Positions 44,890-54,208 of a stretch of 60,060 nucleotides of DNA are shown here, in pieces. Below the pieces are notes generated by a model, which saw only the letters and a program-made list of their open reading frames with translations, searched no databases and was not told the origin of the DNA. Source of the DNA: Paenibacillus lignilyticus (GTDB lineage: Bacteria > Bacillota > Bacilli > Paenibacillales > Paenibacillaceae); assembly GCF_017942085.1 (NCBI RefSeq), contig NZ_JAGKSP010000023.1:1-60060 (forward strand), read 5' to 3'. Numbering within the stretch: the stretch's first letter is position 1; every line of letters begins with the position of its first letter. Position numbers and translations under genes: made by a program.

Positions 44890-44923
44890 TACCTACCACC
44901 TTATAAGGGAGACTTCACTTACT

Positions 44924-46819
44924 ATGAAGAAGAAATTGCTGGCAATCCTCATTACGGCTTGTATGTTATTCGCACTTATGCCGATCACCGCAGGAGCGGC
45001 AGCAGAGGCGCTGGTCATCAAGCTGGCGATCGGAAGCCCGACATTATCCGTTAACGGCAGCACGTCTGCCATTCAGAAGCCGTTCAAGCTGAACGGTACG
45101 ACGATGGTTCCGCTAAGTGTCATTACTAAAGCTTTCGGAGCCGGCTTAAAGCTGGAGAACAATAAAATCATTACGCTCTCTTATAATTCTACAAAGGTTG
45201 TCCTGACCATCGGCAGCAAAATCGTCAAGGTTAACGGTGCACCGGTAACCTTGACGGCAGAGCCGAAAATCGTGAACGGCGTTACGATGGTTCCGCTTCG
45301 CGTCATCGTATCTGCATTTGGCGCCAAGCTGACGCTGAGCGGCAACCAAATCACGATTAACGGCGTTAAAGCCAACGCTTCCGGCACATCAACGGGCTCA
45401 AACACCGGCGGTATTAACTCGGATGCAGGCAAAACGAAGGTAGGCGACAGCTATTATGGCTGGACGATGAACTATCCTTCGGATTTGGTGCTTAGTTATC
45501 AATCCGATAACGGCAGCGCAACACAGTGGGCTTCCGCACAGGATGACCGTCGCGTCAGCGTATTTGTGGATGACGTGGATCAGGCCTATACCCGCGAAGA
45601 ACTTCGCGATCATATTATTGGATACTTCGCTGAGGATGAGTTTGCCGTTGAGAAGAAAACGCTCACGCTTGGGGATTTAAGCGTCGAACGAATCATCAGT
45701 AAAGAACGCAACGGGTGGTACTTTGATAACCGCGCGGTTCAAGTTGGAAATCGCATTTACTTTTTTGCGGTAGGCGTTAAAGCCGATTCCCGTGATAAGC
45801 TGGATGCCTATCAAGATCTCTTGAACAGTTTCAAACCCTCTTTCGCAGCAAATGACGTTAGCCTGAAAGACATTACCAAGGTAAAAGACGGTTATATGAC
45901 GGCCATCGATAAGGATTACGGGTTGTCGGTCGCACTGCCGGTAGACTGGCATCGCGATACGGAAGCTGCGACACCTACGTTCCAAAGCGAAGAAGGATTT
46001 TTGAGTTTCGAGGTTAGTTCTTTGAGTGCAGGAGACACGGCTCAGGCGTGGCTGAAACGAATTCATGAGGATCTGCAAGAGGAATTCCAGCCCGAGTATC
46101 TGCGGAACATCAATGAATCAACCATTGTATTGGCCGATGGGATTGCACAAGTGTTGAGCTTTGAGTACACCCTCGACAAGAAAAATTGGAAAAAAGTTCA
46201 TGATGTTCTCTTGGTTGCGGGTTCCCATAAATATGAGATCAATTATTATTCCTGGAATGAAGATGCCTCAGCAGGGGATGCGTTATATCGTAAAATCGTG
46301 GGCTCCATTAATATCGATACCAATTATATCGAGAAGAACTTCAGCGAATTAGAGGATTCCGAAGAGCTGGAGAAACTGACGGTTCAGAAAACAAGCAAGA
46401 AGTACGGTTATTCCATCAAGCTGCCGCAGAGCTGGAAAAGCGATCAGAAGGATTTTGAGAAAGAAGATATTCTCTATTCCATTCCATACGGCATATTCGA
46501 AATTAATATCCTAACGGATTTCTCTGCTTCCGATTATGCCTCATCTGCGCAGCAGTTTTACTCTACAGATGCCGATATGGTGAAACTTGGTGCCCAACTG
46601 CGCACCAACACGACGGCGACACTCGGCAATGGGCTGTCTGCCAAGAAAATTGTTGTGGATTTCACGAAATCGGATTCGCCTCAAACAGGTGTTTACTATG
46701 TGATAGAGAAAGACGGCTTCACCTATGTCCTGTCTTATGTCATCATGCAAGCAAGTGACACCGAGATCAATCGCAGTAAACTTGAGGAAGTTATTAACTC
46801 CTTCGCATTCAAAAATTAA
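44924..46819 (+). CDS. Secreted stalk-domain protein with three PsbP/DcrB-like repeats
   Basis: The 631-aa protein has a signal peptide (LLAILITACMLFALMPITAGAAA), a copper-amine-oxidase-N/stalk domain (residues 30-150, with two copies of NGTTMVPLSVITKAFGA-like motifs) and three related domains: about 170-295, 325-465 and 485-631. Each of the three starts YYGWTMNYPSD, DYGLSVALPVDWHRD or KYGYSIKLPQSWKSD. Stalk domains are common in Paenibacillus wall and exopolysaccharide-associated proteins. The function of the three-repeat part is unknown. It probably shares a transcript with the protease. Confidence 0.85.
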   Translation: MKKKLLAILITACMLFALMPITAGAAAEALVIKLAIGSPTLSVNGSTSAIQKPFKLNGTTMVPLSVITKAFGAGLKLENNKIITLSYNSTKVVLTIGSKIVKVNGAPVTLTAEPKIVNGVTMVPLRVIVSAFGAKLTLSGNQITINGVKANASGTSTGSNTGGINSDAGKTKVGDSYYGWTMNYPSDLVLSYQSDNGSATQWASAQDDRRVSVFVDDVDQAYTREELRDHIIGYFAEDEFAVEKKTLTLGDLSVERIISKERNGWYFDNRAVQVGNRIYFFAVGVKADSRDKLDAYQDLLNSFKPSFAANDVSLKDITKVKDGYMTAIDKDYGLSVALPVDWHRDTEAATPTFQSEEGFLSFEVSSLSAGDTAQAWLKRIHEDLQEEFQPEYLRNINESTIVLADGIAQVLSFEYTLDKKNWKKVHDVLLVAGSHKYEINYYSWNEDASAGDALYRKIVGSINIDTNYIEKNFSELEDSEELEKLTVQKTSKKYGYSIKLPQSWKSDQKDFEKEDILYSIPYGIFEINILTDFSASDYASSAQQFYSTDADMVKLGAQLRTNTTATLGNGLSAKKIVVDFTKSDSPQTGVYYVIEKDGFTYVLSYVIMQASDTEINRSKLEEVINSFAFKN

Positions 46820-46839
46820 AGAATCGTACACGCCGCGCA

Positions 46840-46879
46840 CCGCTTCCAACCGGAAATATTTCGGAGGGGAGCGGCTTTT
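46840..46879 (+). terminator. Terminator after the stalk-domain gene
   Basis: CCGCTTCC pairs with GGGGAGCGG around an inner CCG/CGG stem, followed by CTTTTG. Confidence 0.65.
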
Positions 46880-46967
46880 GCGTCGGGGGGTCGCTTTTGT
46901 TTAGGCCAAAGCTCTGGTACACTTAAAACAAATAAGTGATTGATAGATAAGGATGGCGGAAGTCAAG

Positions 46968-49517
46968 ATGGTAATGATCAAGCGGCAAGATGTCGAACTG
47001 CTGGCACCGGCCGGCGATTGGGATTGTATGAGGGCAGCTGTGGCAAATGGAGCCGACGCTGTTTTTTTTGGCGTAGAGAAATTCAATGCGCGCGCGCGGG
47101 CGAACAATTTTCATACGGACGAGCTTCCGGAGATTATGGCCTTCCTGCATAGCTATGGCGTTAAAGGATTTCTGACCTTTAATATATTGGTGTTTGAAGA
47201 AGAGCTTAACAGCGCGAAGCAGTTGATTGAAGCTTGTATCGATGCGGGCGTGGATGCGGTTATCGTGCAGGATCTCGGACTGGTGAAGCTCATTCGCGAG
47301 CTGTCGCCGGATTTCCCGATTCACGGCTCGACGCAGATGACGATTACGTCTCCGGAAGCGGTAGAGTTCACGAAACCGTTCGATATCGAACGCGTCGTGC
47401 TTGGCCGCGAGAATAATTTAAAGCAAATCAAGACGATCGGCGAACAAGCGAAACTTCCAATGGAAGTGTTTGTTCATGGTGCTCTATGTGTATCGTACTC
47501 CGGTCAATGTTTGACCTCGGAGATGTGGGGCGGCCGTTCGGCCAACCGCGGTGAATGCGCGCAAGCTTGCCGGCTTCCGTACGATCTGATGGTAGACGGC
47601 GAGCAGAAGCTGATGGGCGATGTTACTTATCTGCTTTCTCCGAAAGATCTTGCAGCTGTTGAGCTTGTACCGGAACTGATCGAAGCGGGAGTCGCGTCTT
47701 TCAAAATCGAAGGTCGTCTCAAAAGCCCTGAATATGTAGCCAACGTGGTAAGCAAATACCGCAAGGCGATTGATAAATATTTCGATGGGGATCGTTCTGC
47801 TCCTTCGAAGGAAGATCTGCGCGAGCTGCAGCAGAGCTTCTCGCGCGGGTTTACGCATGGCTTCTTGACCGGCACCAACAACAAGAAGCTCGTGGAAGGC
47901 ACATTCCCGAAGAGCCGCGGGGTCTATCTGGGACGCGTGGAGCGGGTGCTTCGCGATGCGGTTGTCTGCCGGATCGAAGCGCCGCTTAAACGCGGCGACG
48001 GGATTGTATTCGACGCCGGGGATCCGACGAAGAAGGAAGAGGGCGGCCGTGTCTACGATTTGCGCAGACAAGGCACGAAGTTCGAAGGCGAAGCACAAGA
48101 AGGCACAGTGATTGAACTGGTGCCGGGGCGTAATGATATCGACCTGCGCAAGGTTCATGTAGGCGATCGGGTTTGGAAAACAAACGATCCCGCGCTGGAC
48201 AAACGTCTTCGTGCTTCGTATGAAACCGAGAAGCCTTACCGCGTATTCCCGCTGCATGTGAAAGTGACCGGCGAGCTCGGACAGCCGCTTCGCACGTGGT
48301 GGACGGATGTCGAGAAGGGCAATACGGTTGAAATTGCCTCCGAGCTTCTGCTTGAGCACGCGGAGAAACGTCCGATGGACCAAGCGCTGCTCGAAGAGCA
48401 ATTGGGCCGCCTTGGCGGCACGGTTTATCAGCTCGAGGCGCTGGAGGTCGACCTGCAAGGCGACCTCATCGTGCCGATGCGCGAGCTGAACCGGATGCGC
48501 CGCGAAGCGGCCGAGGCTTTGGCGGGCGAGCGGCCGAAGCCGCCCGTGTATGTGAAGCGCGCCGTCGAGGTTTACGACGACGTGCGCAGCCGCGGCGCGA
48601 GCGCAGGCAGCGCCGGCGCCGGTGGCGAGCTTGCGGCCGCAGGCCGCGGCGCCGGGGCAAAGCTGACGGTGCTCTGCCGCAGCTTGCCGCAGCTTGAAGC
48701 TGCGGTTCGCTCCGAGAAAGTCGGCATGGTTTATGCCGATTTCGAGTTCATCAAGCAGCTTCCGGCTGCGATGGAACTTGCGCGGAGCGCGGGCAAGCCG
48801 ATCGGGCTGGTGACGCCGCGGATTCATATGCCGAACGAGAACGGCTACCATGCGAATATTTTGAAGCTGAAGCCGGATGCCGTGCTGGTACGGAATACGG
48901 GTGCGCTGTATTACTATTTGCGGGCACGCGCTTCCAAGCCGAATGAGCCGTTCCCGACGTTGATCGGGGACTTCTCGCTGAATATCGCGAATCATAAAGC
49001 AGCGGATCTGTTCTTCGATGCCGGCTGCAGCTTGGTAACTCCGTCCTATGACTTGAACGTACAGCAAATGTTCGATTTGCTTCGCAACAGCGATACGTCG
49101 CGCATGGAAGTCGTGATCCATCAGCATCTGCCGATGTTCCATACGGAGCATTGCGTGTACTGTACGTTCCTCAGCGAAGGCACGGATTTCACCAACTGCG
49201 GCAGACCGTGCGAAGATCGCCGCGTGTCGCTGCAAGATCGAATCGGGATGTCTCATCCGGTTCGCGTCGATGAAGGCTGCCGGAATACGGTCTATAACGC
49301 CATCGAGCAGTCAGGCGCGGAATACATCAAACAATTTGGTGATCTTGGCGTAGCCTCTTTCCGGATCGAGTTTCTGGAAGAGACCGCTGACAAAGTGGAT
49401 GAGGTTATTGAGCTGTACAGCGACGCCATCGCAGGACGAATTGGCGGTACGCAAGTATGGCGCAGCTTGAAAGCCATTAATCAGCTCGGCGTTACAAGAG
49501 GTCAGCTGGTCAAATAA
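46968..49517 (+). CDS. U32 family peptidase-like protein with DUF3656 (RlhA/YdcP type)
   Basis: U32 proteins of this kind are now known mostly as tRNA/rRNA hydroxylation factors (TrhP for tRNA U34, RlhA for 23S C2501), though the family was first named for collagenase activity. The 849-aa chain has the U32 N-terminal barrel (VELLAPAGDWDCMRAAVANG) and the signature cysteines in GALCVSYSGQCLTSEMWGGR and GECAQACRLPYDL. A middle DUF3656 region is followed by an Ala/Gly-rich linker (about residues 540-565) and a C-terminal domain with cysteines EHCVYCTFLSEG and NCGRPCEDR. ATG 46968 is preferred over 46953 because AAGGATGGCGG is then 8 nt upstream. Which RNA it modifies is not shown. Confidence 0.85.
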   Translation: MVMIKRQDVELLAPAGDWDCMRAAVANGADAVFFGVEKFNARARANNFHTDELPEIMAFLHSYGVKGFLTFNILVFEEELNSAKQLIEACIDAGVDAVIVQDLGLVKLIRELSPDFPIHGSTQMTITSPEAVEFTKPFDIERVVLGRENNLKQIKTIGEQAKLPMEVFVHGALCVSYSGQCLTSEMWGGRSANRGECAQACRLPYDLMVDGEQKLMGDVTYLLSPKDLAAVELVPELIEAGVASFKIEGRLKSPEYVANVVSKYRKAIDKYFDGDRSAPSKEDLRELQQSFSRGFTHGFLTGTNNKKLVEGTFPKSRGVYLGRVERVLRDAVVCRIEAPLKRGDGIVFDAGDPTKKEEGGRVYDLRRQGTKFEGEAQEGTVIELVPGRNDIDLRKVHVGDRVWKTNDPALDKRLRASYETEKPYRVFPLHVKVTGELGQPLRTWWTDVEKGNTVEIASELLLEHAEKRPMDQALLEEQLGRLGGTVYQLEALEVDLQGDLIVPMRELNRMRREAAEALAGERPKPPVYVKRAVEVYDDVRSRGASAGSAGAGGELAAAGRGAGAKLTVLCRSLPQLEAAVRSEKVGMVYADFEFIKQLPAAMELARSAGKPIGLVTPRIHMPNENGYHANILKLKPDAVLVRNTGALYYYLRARASKPNEPFPTLIGDFSLNIANHKAADLFFDAGCSLVTPSYDLNVQQMFDLLRNSDTSRMEVVIHQHLPMFHTEHCVYCTFLSEGTDFTNCGRPCEDRRVSLQDRIGMSHPVRVDEGCRNTVYNAIEQSGAEYIKQFGDLGVASFRIEFLEETADKVDEVIELYSDAIAGRIGGTQVWRSLKAINQLGVTRGQLVK

Positions 49518-49523
49518 ATACGC

Positions 49524-49555
49524 AGAGGGGCAGCTATATGGCGGCCTCTCTTTTC
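49524..49555 (+). terminator. Weak terminator after the U32 gene
   Basis: AGAGG with GC pairs inward to GC and CCTCT, then a T-rich stretch (CTTTTCTT). Confidence 0.45.
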
Positions 49556-49736
49556 TTATATAGTCTTTATTTCCTACTCTTCCCTTACAAATTTCTTTCA
49601 TATTTCGACAGTCAGGGAGGTTTTCGGGATTGGGGGGCGAATAGTAGCATTAATTCATGTTGTGTATATTTCGTGCCGATATGTCATTTGTACCTGTCGG
49701 AACTCGAGAATAAGATGGGCTTGGTGAGGATAACCA

Positions 49737-51593
49737 ATGAAACAACCTAACAAGGTGAAGAGCAACCAGGACGGTTGGCTCATGGAAGTATTGAAGGCGG
49801 AACAGACGATTCTGGATGGCCAAATGCCCGCTATTACGCAATTGTTGGCTATTCCGGCTGATATAAGAATGAAATCGCCGCTGCTGCTTCGCGCTGAATG
49901 CGAGGACGGTTTGCTTCGGGGACGACTAATCGAAACCAAGCAAAGACTGGAAGCGGCGCTTCGGGGTTTTGCCGCGCAAGCGGATGATTCCTCGATGCTG
50001 ACGATGATGGCGATGCTGGGTCTATTGTATGAGCAGGTAGGCGATAAGCAGGAGTCCAAGCCCGTAATGGCATTGCTGGCACAGGAGTGGGAACGGAACC
50101 CGGAGAATTGCAGCGGGTTTGTACCGTGGGCACTGGCCCATGCGGCAGCCAACGGCTCTGCGAATTATGAAATGGCGCAGCGTCTGTTTATTATGTCCGC
50201 CGAGCGCTTCAGAGAAGAAGGCAAGCCGATATGGATGGGGTTTGTGCTGCTCGATCGGCTGTTGTTTGATCCGCTCGAGAAGGAGCATCCCGATTGGCAG
50301 CTATGGCTGCATTGGCTCAAGCGCCATATGGCGAACAACACGTCGGGTGCGGTGCTGGTACATTTGCTGACGAGCAAGGAGCCGGCCGCGGAGCTGTGTG
50401 CGATGCTTCCGGAACGTTTCGCTTATTTGAGCAAAGCCATTCTGATGCAGCAGCCGGACGAGAACCTGCCTGCAGATTTGACGGAGGATATCGAAAACAC
50501 GATCTTCGCCAGCGGAGCCCGATTGAGACGGCTGCTTCAAGAGGGACAGCTTGCTCAAGCGGAACAATTCTATCCGAAGCTGGATCGGCTGCGTAAACTA
50601 GTCTCCACGCCTGCGATTGACCGATTGGCAGCAGAGCTTAAGCAGTCCATGCAAGAACAGGCGAATGTGGAAGCGCACACGATCACGTTCTTCGCGCAAG
50701 AACAAATTCAACAACAGCAGCTAACCGAGTTGGATCAGCAGTTGGGGGCCGGGCTGCTTATAAAAGACGACATGCAGCAGAGCGCAGAGCCACTGCCTGC
50801 AAGCGACAACGATCATGTCAACGATAAGGAGCATGCCGCTGAAACGGCAACGGCAAAGTGGCGGGTGCAGCTCATTGACGGGATCAGCTTCAGCACGCCG
50901 GAAGGCAAACTGGCTGAACCGATATGGAAGCGGCGCAAAGCCGGAGAATTATTCGTCTATTTATTGCTTCAACCGGGTTACAAGGCGAATAGAGAGCAGG
51001 TCATTGAACGGGTTTTCGGTGAAGGCGATCCCGCTAAACGCTCCAATCAGCTTTATGTCACCCTTCACGACTTACGCTCCTCCTTGAAAGAGCTCGGCAT
51101 GCCGGAAGATCTTGTGTATGCCAAACGCGGCGTCGTAGGCATCACGGAGTTAACCTTTGAAGCCATCGATGTGGAAAGCTATCTGACGCTCTCTCGTGTC
51201 GGCGACCAGCTCTGGATGGATGACCGCGAAGAGGCTTGCCGCTTATATGACAAAGCATTGCCTCTCTACGGCCTGCTTGGAACGGAGCTTCCCTATGCCG
51301 AATGGCTTGAGCGAGTCAGGGAGCAGCTCTTGGATCGGCAGACGAATATGATTAAGCGAATAGCCGGCTATTACGGTGAATTGCATGACGAGGCAAGAGT
51401 GGAGCAGTGCTTAGCCGAATGGATTGCGCTGCGGCCCGAACAGGAAGAAGCGTACGAGGCCATGATTCGGCTTTGCTTGCGCGGAGATCGGAGAATCGAA
51501 GCGATCGGCTGGTACCGCCGCTTAGAGCGCGTTTGCAAAGAGGAACTGGGCAGTGAACCGCTTGAAGAGGTTAGGAGCCTGCTATGGAATTGA
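49737..51593 (+). CDS. BTAD/SARP-like transcriptional regulator with helical N-terminus
   Basis: The 618-aa protein has a long all-helical N-terminal part (about residues 15-325, TPR-like pairs of helices), a Gln-rich link, a winged-helix domain (about 378-460, KAGELFVYLLLQPGYKANRE, then SNQLYVTLHDLRSSLKEL) and a C-terminal bacterial transcriptional activation domain (about 465-615). Typical SARP/MalT-like regulators put an NTPase between such parts; I find no Walker A motif here. ATG 49737 has GTGAGGA upstream. Its last 10 nt overlap the next gene, so the two are coupled in translation, which links it to the phosphatase/STAS pair. Target genes are unknown. Confidence 0.85.
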   Translation: MKQPNKVKSNQDGWLMEVLKAEQTILDGQMPAITQLLAIPADIRMKSPLLLRAECEDGLLRGRLIETKQRLEAALRGFAAQADDSSMLTMMAMLGLLYEQVGDKQESKPVMALLAQEWERNPENCSGFVPWALAHAAANGSANYEMAQRLFIMSAERFREEGKPIWMGFVLLDRLLFDPLEKEHPDWQLWLHWLKRHMANNTSGAVLVHLLTSKEPAAELCAMLPERFAYLSKAILMQQPDENLPADLTEDIENTIFASGARLRRLLQEGQLAQAEQFYPKLDRLRKLVSTPAIDRLAAELKQSMQEQANVEAHTITFFAQEQIQQQQLTELDQQLGAGLLIKDDMQQSAEPLPASDNDHVNDKEHAAETATAKWRVQLIDGISFSTPEGKLAEPIWKRRKAGELFVYLLLQPGYKANREQVIERVFGEGDPAKRSNQLYVTLHDLRSSLKELGMPEDLVYAKRGVVGITELTFEAIDVESYLTLSRVGDQLWMDDREEACRLYDKALPLYGLLGTELPYAEWLERVREQLLDRQTNMIKRIAGYYGELHDEARVEQCLAEWIALRPEQEEAYEAMIRLCLRGDRRIEAIGWYRRLERVCKEELGSEPLEEVRSLLWN

Positions 51594-53764
51594 CGACGAC
51601 AAAGAATAAGAATCGGCCTTCCTATGCGGGACGCTCGCTGCTTAATCGGCTGCTGCTCATTTATGTCATCGCGCTTGTGCTCAGTTTAATGATTTTGCGT
51701 GCGGAAACCATGTTGGTCTCTCACTTCGAAGCGATGTTCCCTTTTCCGTTTATCGTGAACGTGATTGGGGCGGTTATGCTTGCGGTCCTTCTTGTTTGTG
51801 CGTCGGCATGGCGGCTGCAGCCGGTCATAAGGGAGCTCCGGGAAGATGCGTCATCTTCCACGGTGAGGGGGATACAACGGGACAACGGTTTGACGAGTAC
51901 GGCTCTCATTCGTTTGTACCGGATGCCGTATGAGCTTTTGGTCAGTGTGCTGCTGCTCGGATTGTTGATCTCGGCAAGCTTTCATTTGGCAGATATTATC
52001 CAGGTGTGGAATGATGAAGACAAAGACGAATACATCGATTGGCTGCAATTGACCGGCATTATGGCGGGGGAGCAAAGTCTCATCATGACGGTGGCGCTCC
52101 TGCTCTTCACTTCCGTGCGTCGGCTGTTTCGCCCTTATATGATGAAGCTCCAGCCGCTTTCCGGCAGCTTTGACGGACGGGCGTCGGTTTCGCAGCCGCT
52201 TGTTATTACGTACACTTGCACGTTTCTGGTGACGATTCTGAGTCTGTTTCAGCTGGCCATAGTGACAGCAAGGCCGCATGAATCGATGGAGCCCTACAAA
52301 TTCGGACTGATTGCCTTGTTTTATTTCCTAATCGGCTTAAGTTTGTTCAGTTATGTGACGATGCAATTTAGGCAGGAGCTGAGAGGCCTGATACGGGATA
52401 TTCGGGGGCTTGTCGGCGGAACGGATATCCGGCATGCCCATACAGCGCCTGTTGTTCATGATGAGGCCGGAGAGCTTGCGGTGGCATACAGCGAGCTGCA
52501 GAATCGGATTAATCGGGAATATGAATCACTGGAGCGGGAATTGAAAATGGCTTACAATGTGCAACAGAAGCTCCTTCCGCCCGGAAATCTAACGATAGGC
52601 GCTTATCATATTACAGCACGCTGCCAATCGTATCGCGAGGTTGGCGGGGATTTCTTCGATGTGGTGTCGCTTGGCCCGAGCCGGTTTGCAGTCATGATCG
52701 GCGATGTGTCAGGCAAAGGCTTGCCCGCGGCACTTATTATGTCGGCGCAGCTGCTCGTGTTCCGCTCTGAAATTCGGAGAAACGGCAGCCCTTCGGAAGT
52801 GCTTGCCCGCATGAATCGGCAGCTATGTGAAGCGATGGGGGAAGAAGGCTGTGTTTCCATCGGTGTAGGCGTTATCGATTTAACTAATAATAAGGTGCAA
52901 TATGCCAGCGCGGGACATCTGTCTCCATACATCATTGCCAAGGACGGGCAGTTCACCGCGATTGAGTGCAGTTCGCTTCCGATCGGGATTGACCCTGAGG
53001 CGGTCTACGAGGAGAAAGAGTTACAGCTGAAGGACGGGGATCGATTCCTGCTTTATACGGATGGATTAATTGAGGCGATCGACCGAACCGGCAAAATGTA
53101 CAGCTTCGAAGGACTGGAAGCGGAGATTGCCACTTGGGAATCGGATGGCGATTTGTCTGCCGTCGTGGATGAGTGGCTTTCGCGTGTCGATCAGGCATGC
53201 GGACCGGGTCAAGACGATCGCACCGTCGTCGTTCTGGAGCTTGCGGGCGAATATCGCAGCGCGCTGGATAAATTGGATCTTCCGCGGGGCGATTACGGTG
53301 ACGTGGCGGCTGCGTTTGACAATCCGTTTATGACGCGCGAGTGGTCCTTGCGCAGCAAGCTTGGCGAGGAGCGGATTATCGCCTTGAAGCTGGGAGATTG
53401 GATTCAAGAGAGATGGCCGGAATGCGGGATTAAAGAGGATGTCCAGAGCGCCGTGTGCGAAGCGATGATCAATGCGATTGAACATGGCAACAAGCTGCAG
53501 CCGAATACATACGTTACCGTCATCGCCCAAATCGGCGGCATGCTGTCCGTTTGCCGTATTTATGATGAAGGCGGCGGCTATTATCCAAGGCTCTCCCGGG
53601 ATGAAGCGGAGATGCGCAAGAAGCTGGAATCGGAGGACCCAAGAGGCTGGGGACTGGTTATGATTGATTCGTTGGCTGATTATTGGACGACAGGCCGGGA
53701 TGAGCGTGGATTTTATACAGAGCTTTATTTTATGAGAAAATTACAAACGGCTTCTAGCGGATAA
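51584..53764 (+). CDS. Membrane SpoIIE-type PP2C phosphatase fused to an anti-sigma-like ATPase domain
   Basis: The 726-aa protein joins about six membrane helices (residues 18-265), a linker, a coiled coil (about 300-330, ending in NVQQKLLPP), a SpoIIE/RsbU PP2C domain (340-555) and a C-terminal HATPase_c domain of the RsbW/SpoIIAB kind (585-720). The PP2C metal sites are intact (REVGGDFFDV, MIGDVSGKG, GQDDRTVV). The ATPase has its N box (EAMINAIEHGN) and G-rich motifs (DEGGGYYP, PRGWGLVMIDSLADYW). Phosphatase and kinase/anti-sigma functions are usually separate proteins; here one chain could both phosphorylate and dephosphorylate the STAS protein made by the next gene. It starts inside the regulator gene by a 10-nt overlap. 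Confidence 0.9.
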   Translation: MELTTTKNKNRPSYAGRSLLNRLLLIYVIALVLSLMILRAETMLVSHFEAMFPFPFIVNVIGAVMLAVLLVCASAWRLQPVIRELREDASSSTVRGIQRDNGLTSTALIRLYRMPYELLVSVLLLGLLISASFHLADIIQVWNDEDKDEYIDWLQLTGIMAGEQSLIMTVALLLFTSVRRLFRPYMMKLQPLSGSFDGRASVSQPLVITYTCTFLVTILSLFQLAIVTARPHESMEPYKFGLIALFYFLIGLSLFSYVTMQFRQELRGLIRDIRGLVGGTDIRHAHTAPVVHDEAGELAVAYSELQNRINREYESLERELKMAYNVQQKLLPPGNLTIGAYHITARCQSYREVGGDFFDVVSLGPSRFAVMIGDVSGKGLPAALIMSAQLLVFRSEIRRNGSPSEVLARMNRQLCEAMGEEGCVSIGVGVIDLTNNKVQYASAGHLSPYIIAKDGQFTAIECSSLPIGIDPEAVYEEKELQLKDGDRFLLYTDGLIEAIDRTGKMYSFEGLEAEIATWESDGDLSAVVDEWLSRVDQACGPGQDDRTVVVLELAGEYRSALDKLDLPRGDYGDVAAAFDNPFMTREWSLRSKLGEERIIALKLGDWIQERWPECGIKEDVQSAVCEAMINAIEHGNKLQPNTYVTVIAQIGGMLSVCRIYDEGGGYYPRLSRDEAEMRKKLESEDPRGWGLVMIDSLADYWTTGRDERGFYTELYFMRKLQTASSG

Positions 53765-53794
53765 CGGATGACCTGGACGAGGAGGCTTGAGAAG

Positions 53795-54163
53795 ATGAGC
53801 GAACAACCATTGCAAATTGAAACGCGGAAATTCCCAAGCGGGATGGTACTGAAGTTGGAAGGCGATTTGAGCAAGGCGGCCGAGGGGAGGCTGATCGCGG
53901 GTTTCGAACAAGAGTCGGAGCTCGGCCGAAGCATCCGTTTTCTGGCGCTGGATCTGACGAAAGTCGATTATATTAACAGCGGCGGGATGGCTGTACTGAT
54001 CCGGCTCGCCCGGATGGGCAGCAAAGCCGGCGTGCATACTTTCGCATGGGGCATTACGCCCCATTACGAGAAGCTGTTCCGCATGGTAGGATTAACGGAG
54101 TTTATGATGATTTATCCCAATGAATTTGCCGTTATGCAGCGAATTGAGGCGCTTGAGCTGTAG
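53795..54163 (+). CDS. STAS-domain anti-sigma factor antagonist
   Basis: The 122-aa protein is of the RsbV/SpoIIAA type. The phosphorylation loop VDYINSGGMAVLIRLA carries the conserved Ser (residue about 60), the site that partner kinases modify. When unphosphorylated, such proteins bind the anti-sigma ATPase and free its client. An ATG at 53768 is in frame, but AGGAGG at 53780-53785 points to ATG 53795. The neighbour upstream supplies both the likely kinase and phosphatase. No sigma factor gene follows, so the final output is open. Confidence 0.92.
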   Translation: MSEQPLQIETRKFPSGMVLKLEGDLSKAAEGRLIAGFEQESELGRSIRFLALDLTKVDYINSGGMAVLIRLARMGSKAGVHTFAWGITPHYEKLFRMVGLTEFMMIYPNEFAVMQRIEALEL

Positions 54164-54208
54164 TCTGGCTTAAGGATGGCAGGATATCTAGATTAGGCGG
54201 AGGGCAAC

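Noticed and set aside
47484..49256. A 590-codon open frame on the minus strand, opposite the U32 gene
   Set aside because: It mirrors codon bias of the true gene, has no ribosome site, and its protein is rich in Arg, His and Gln without any recognisable domain.
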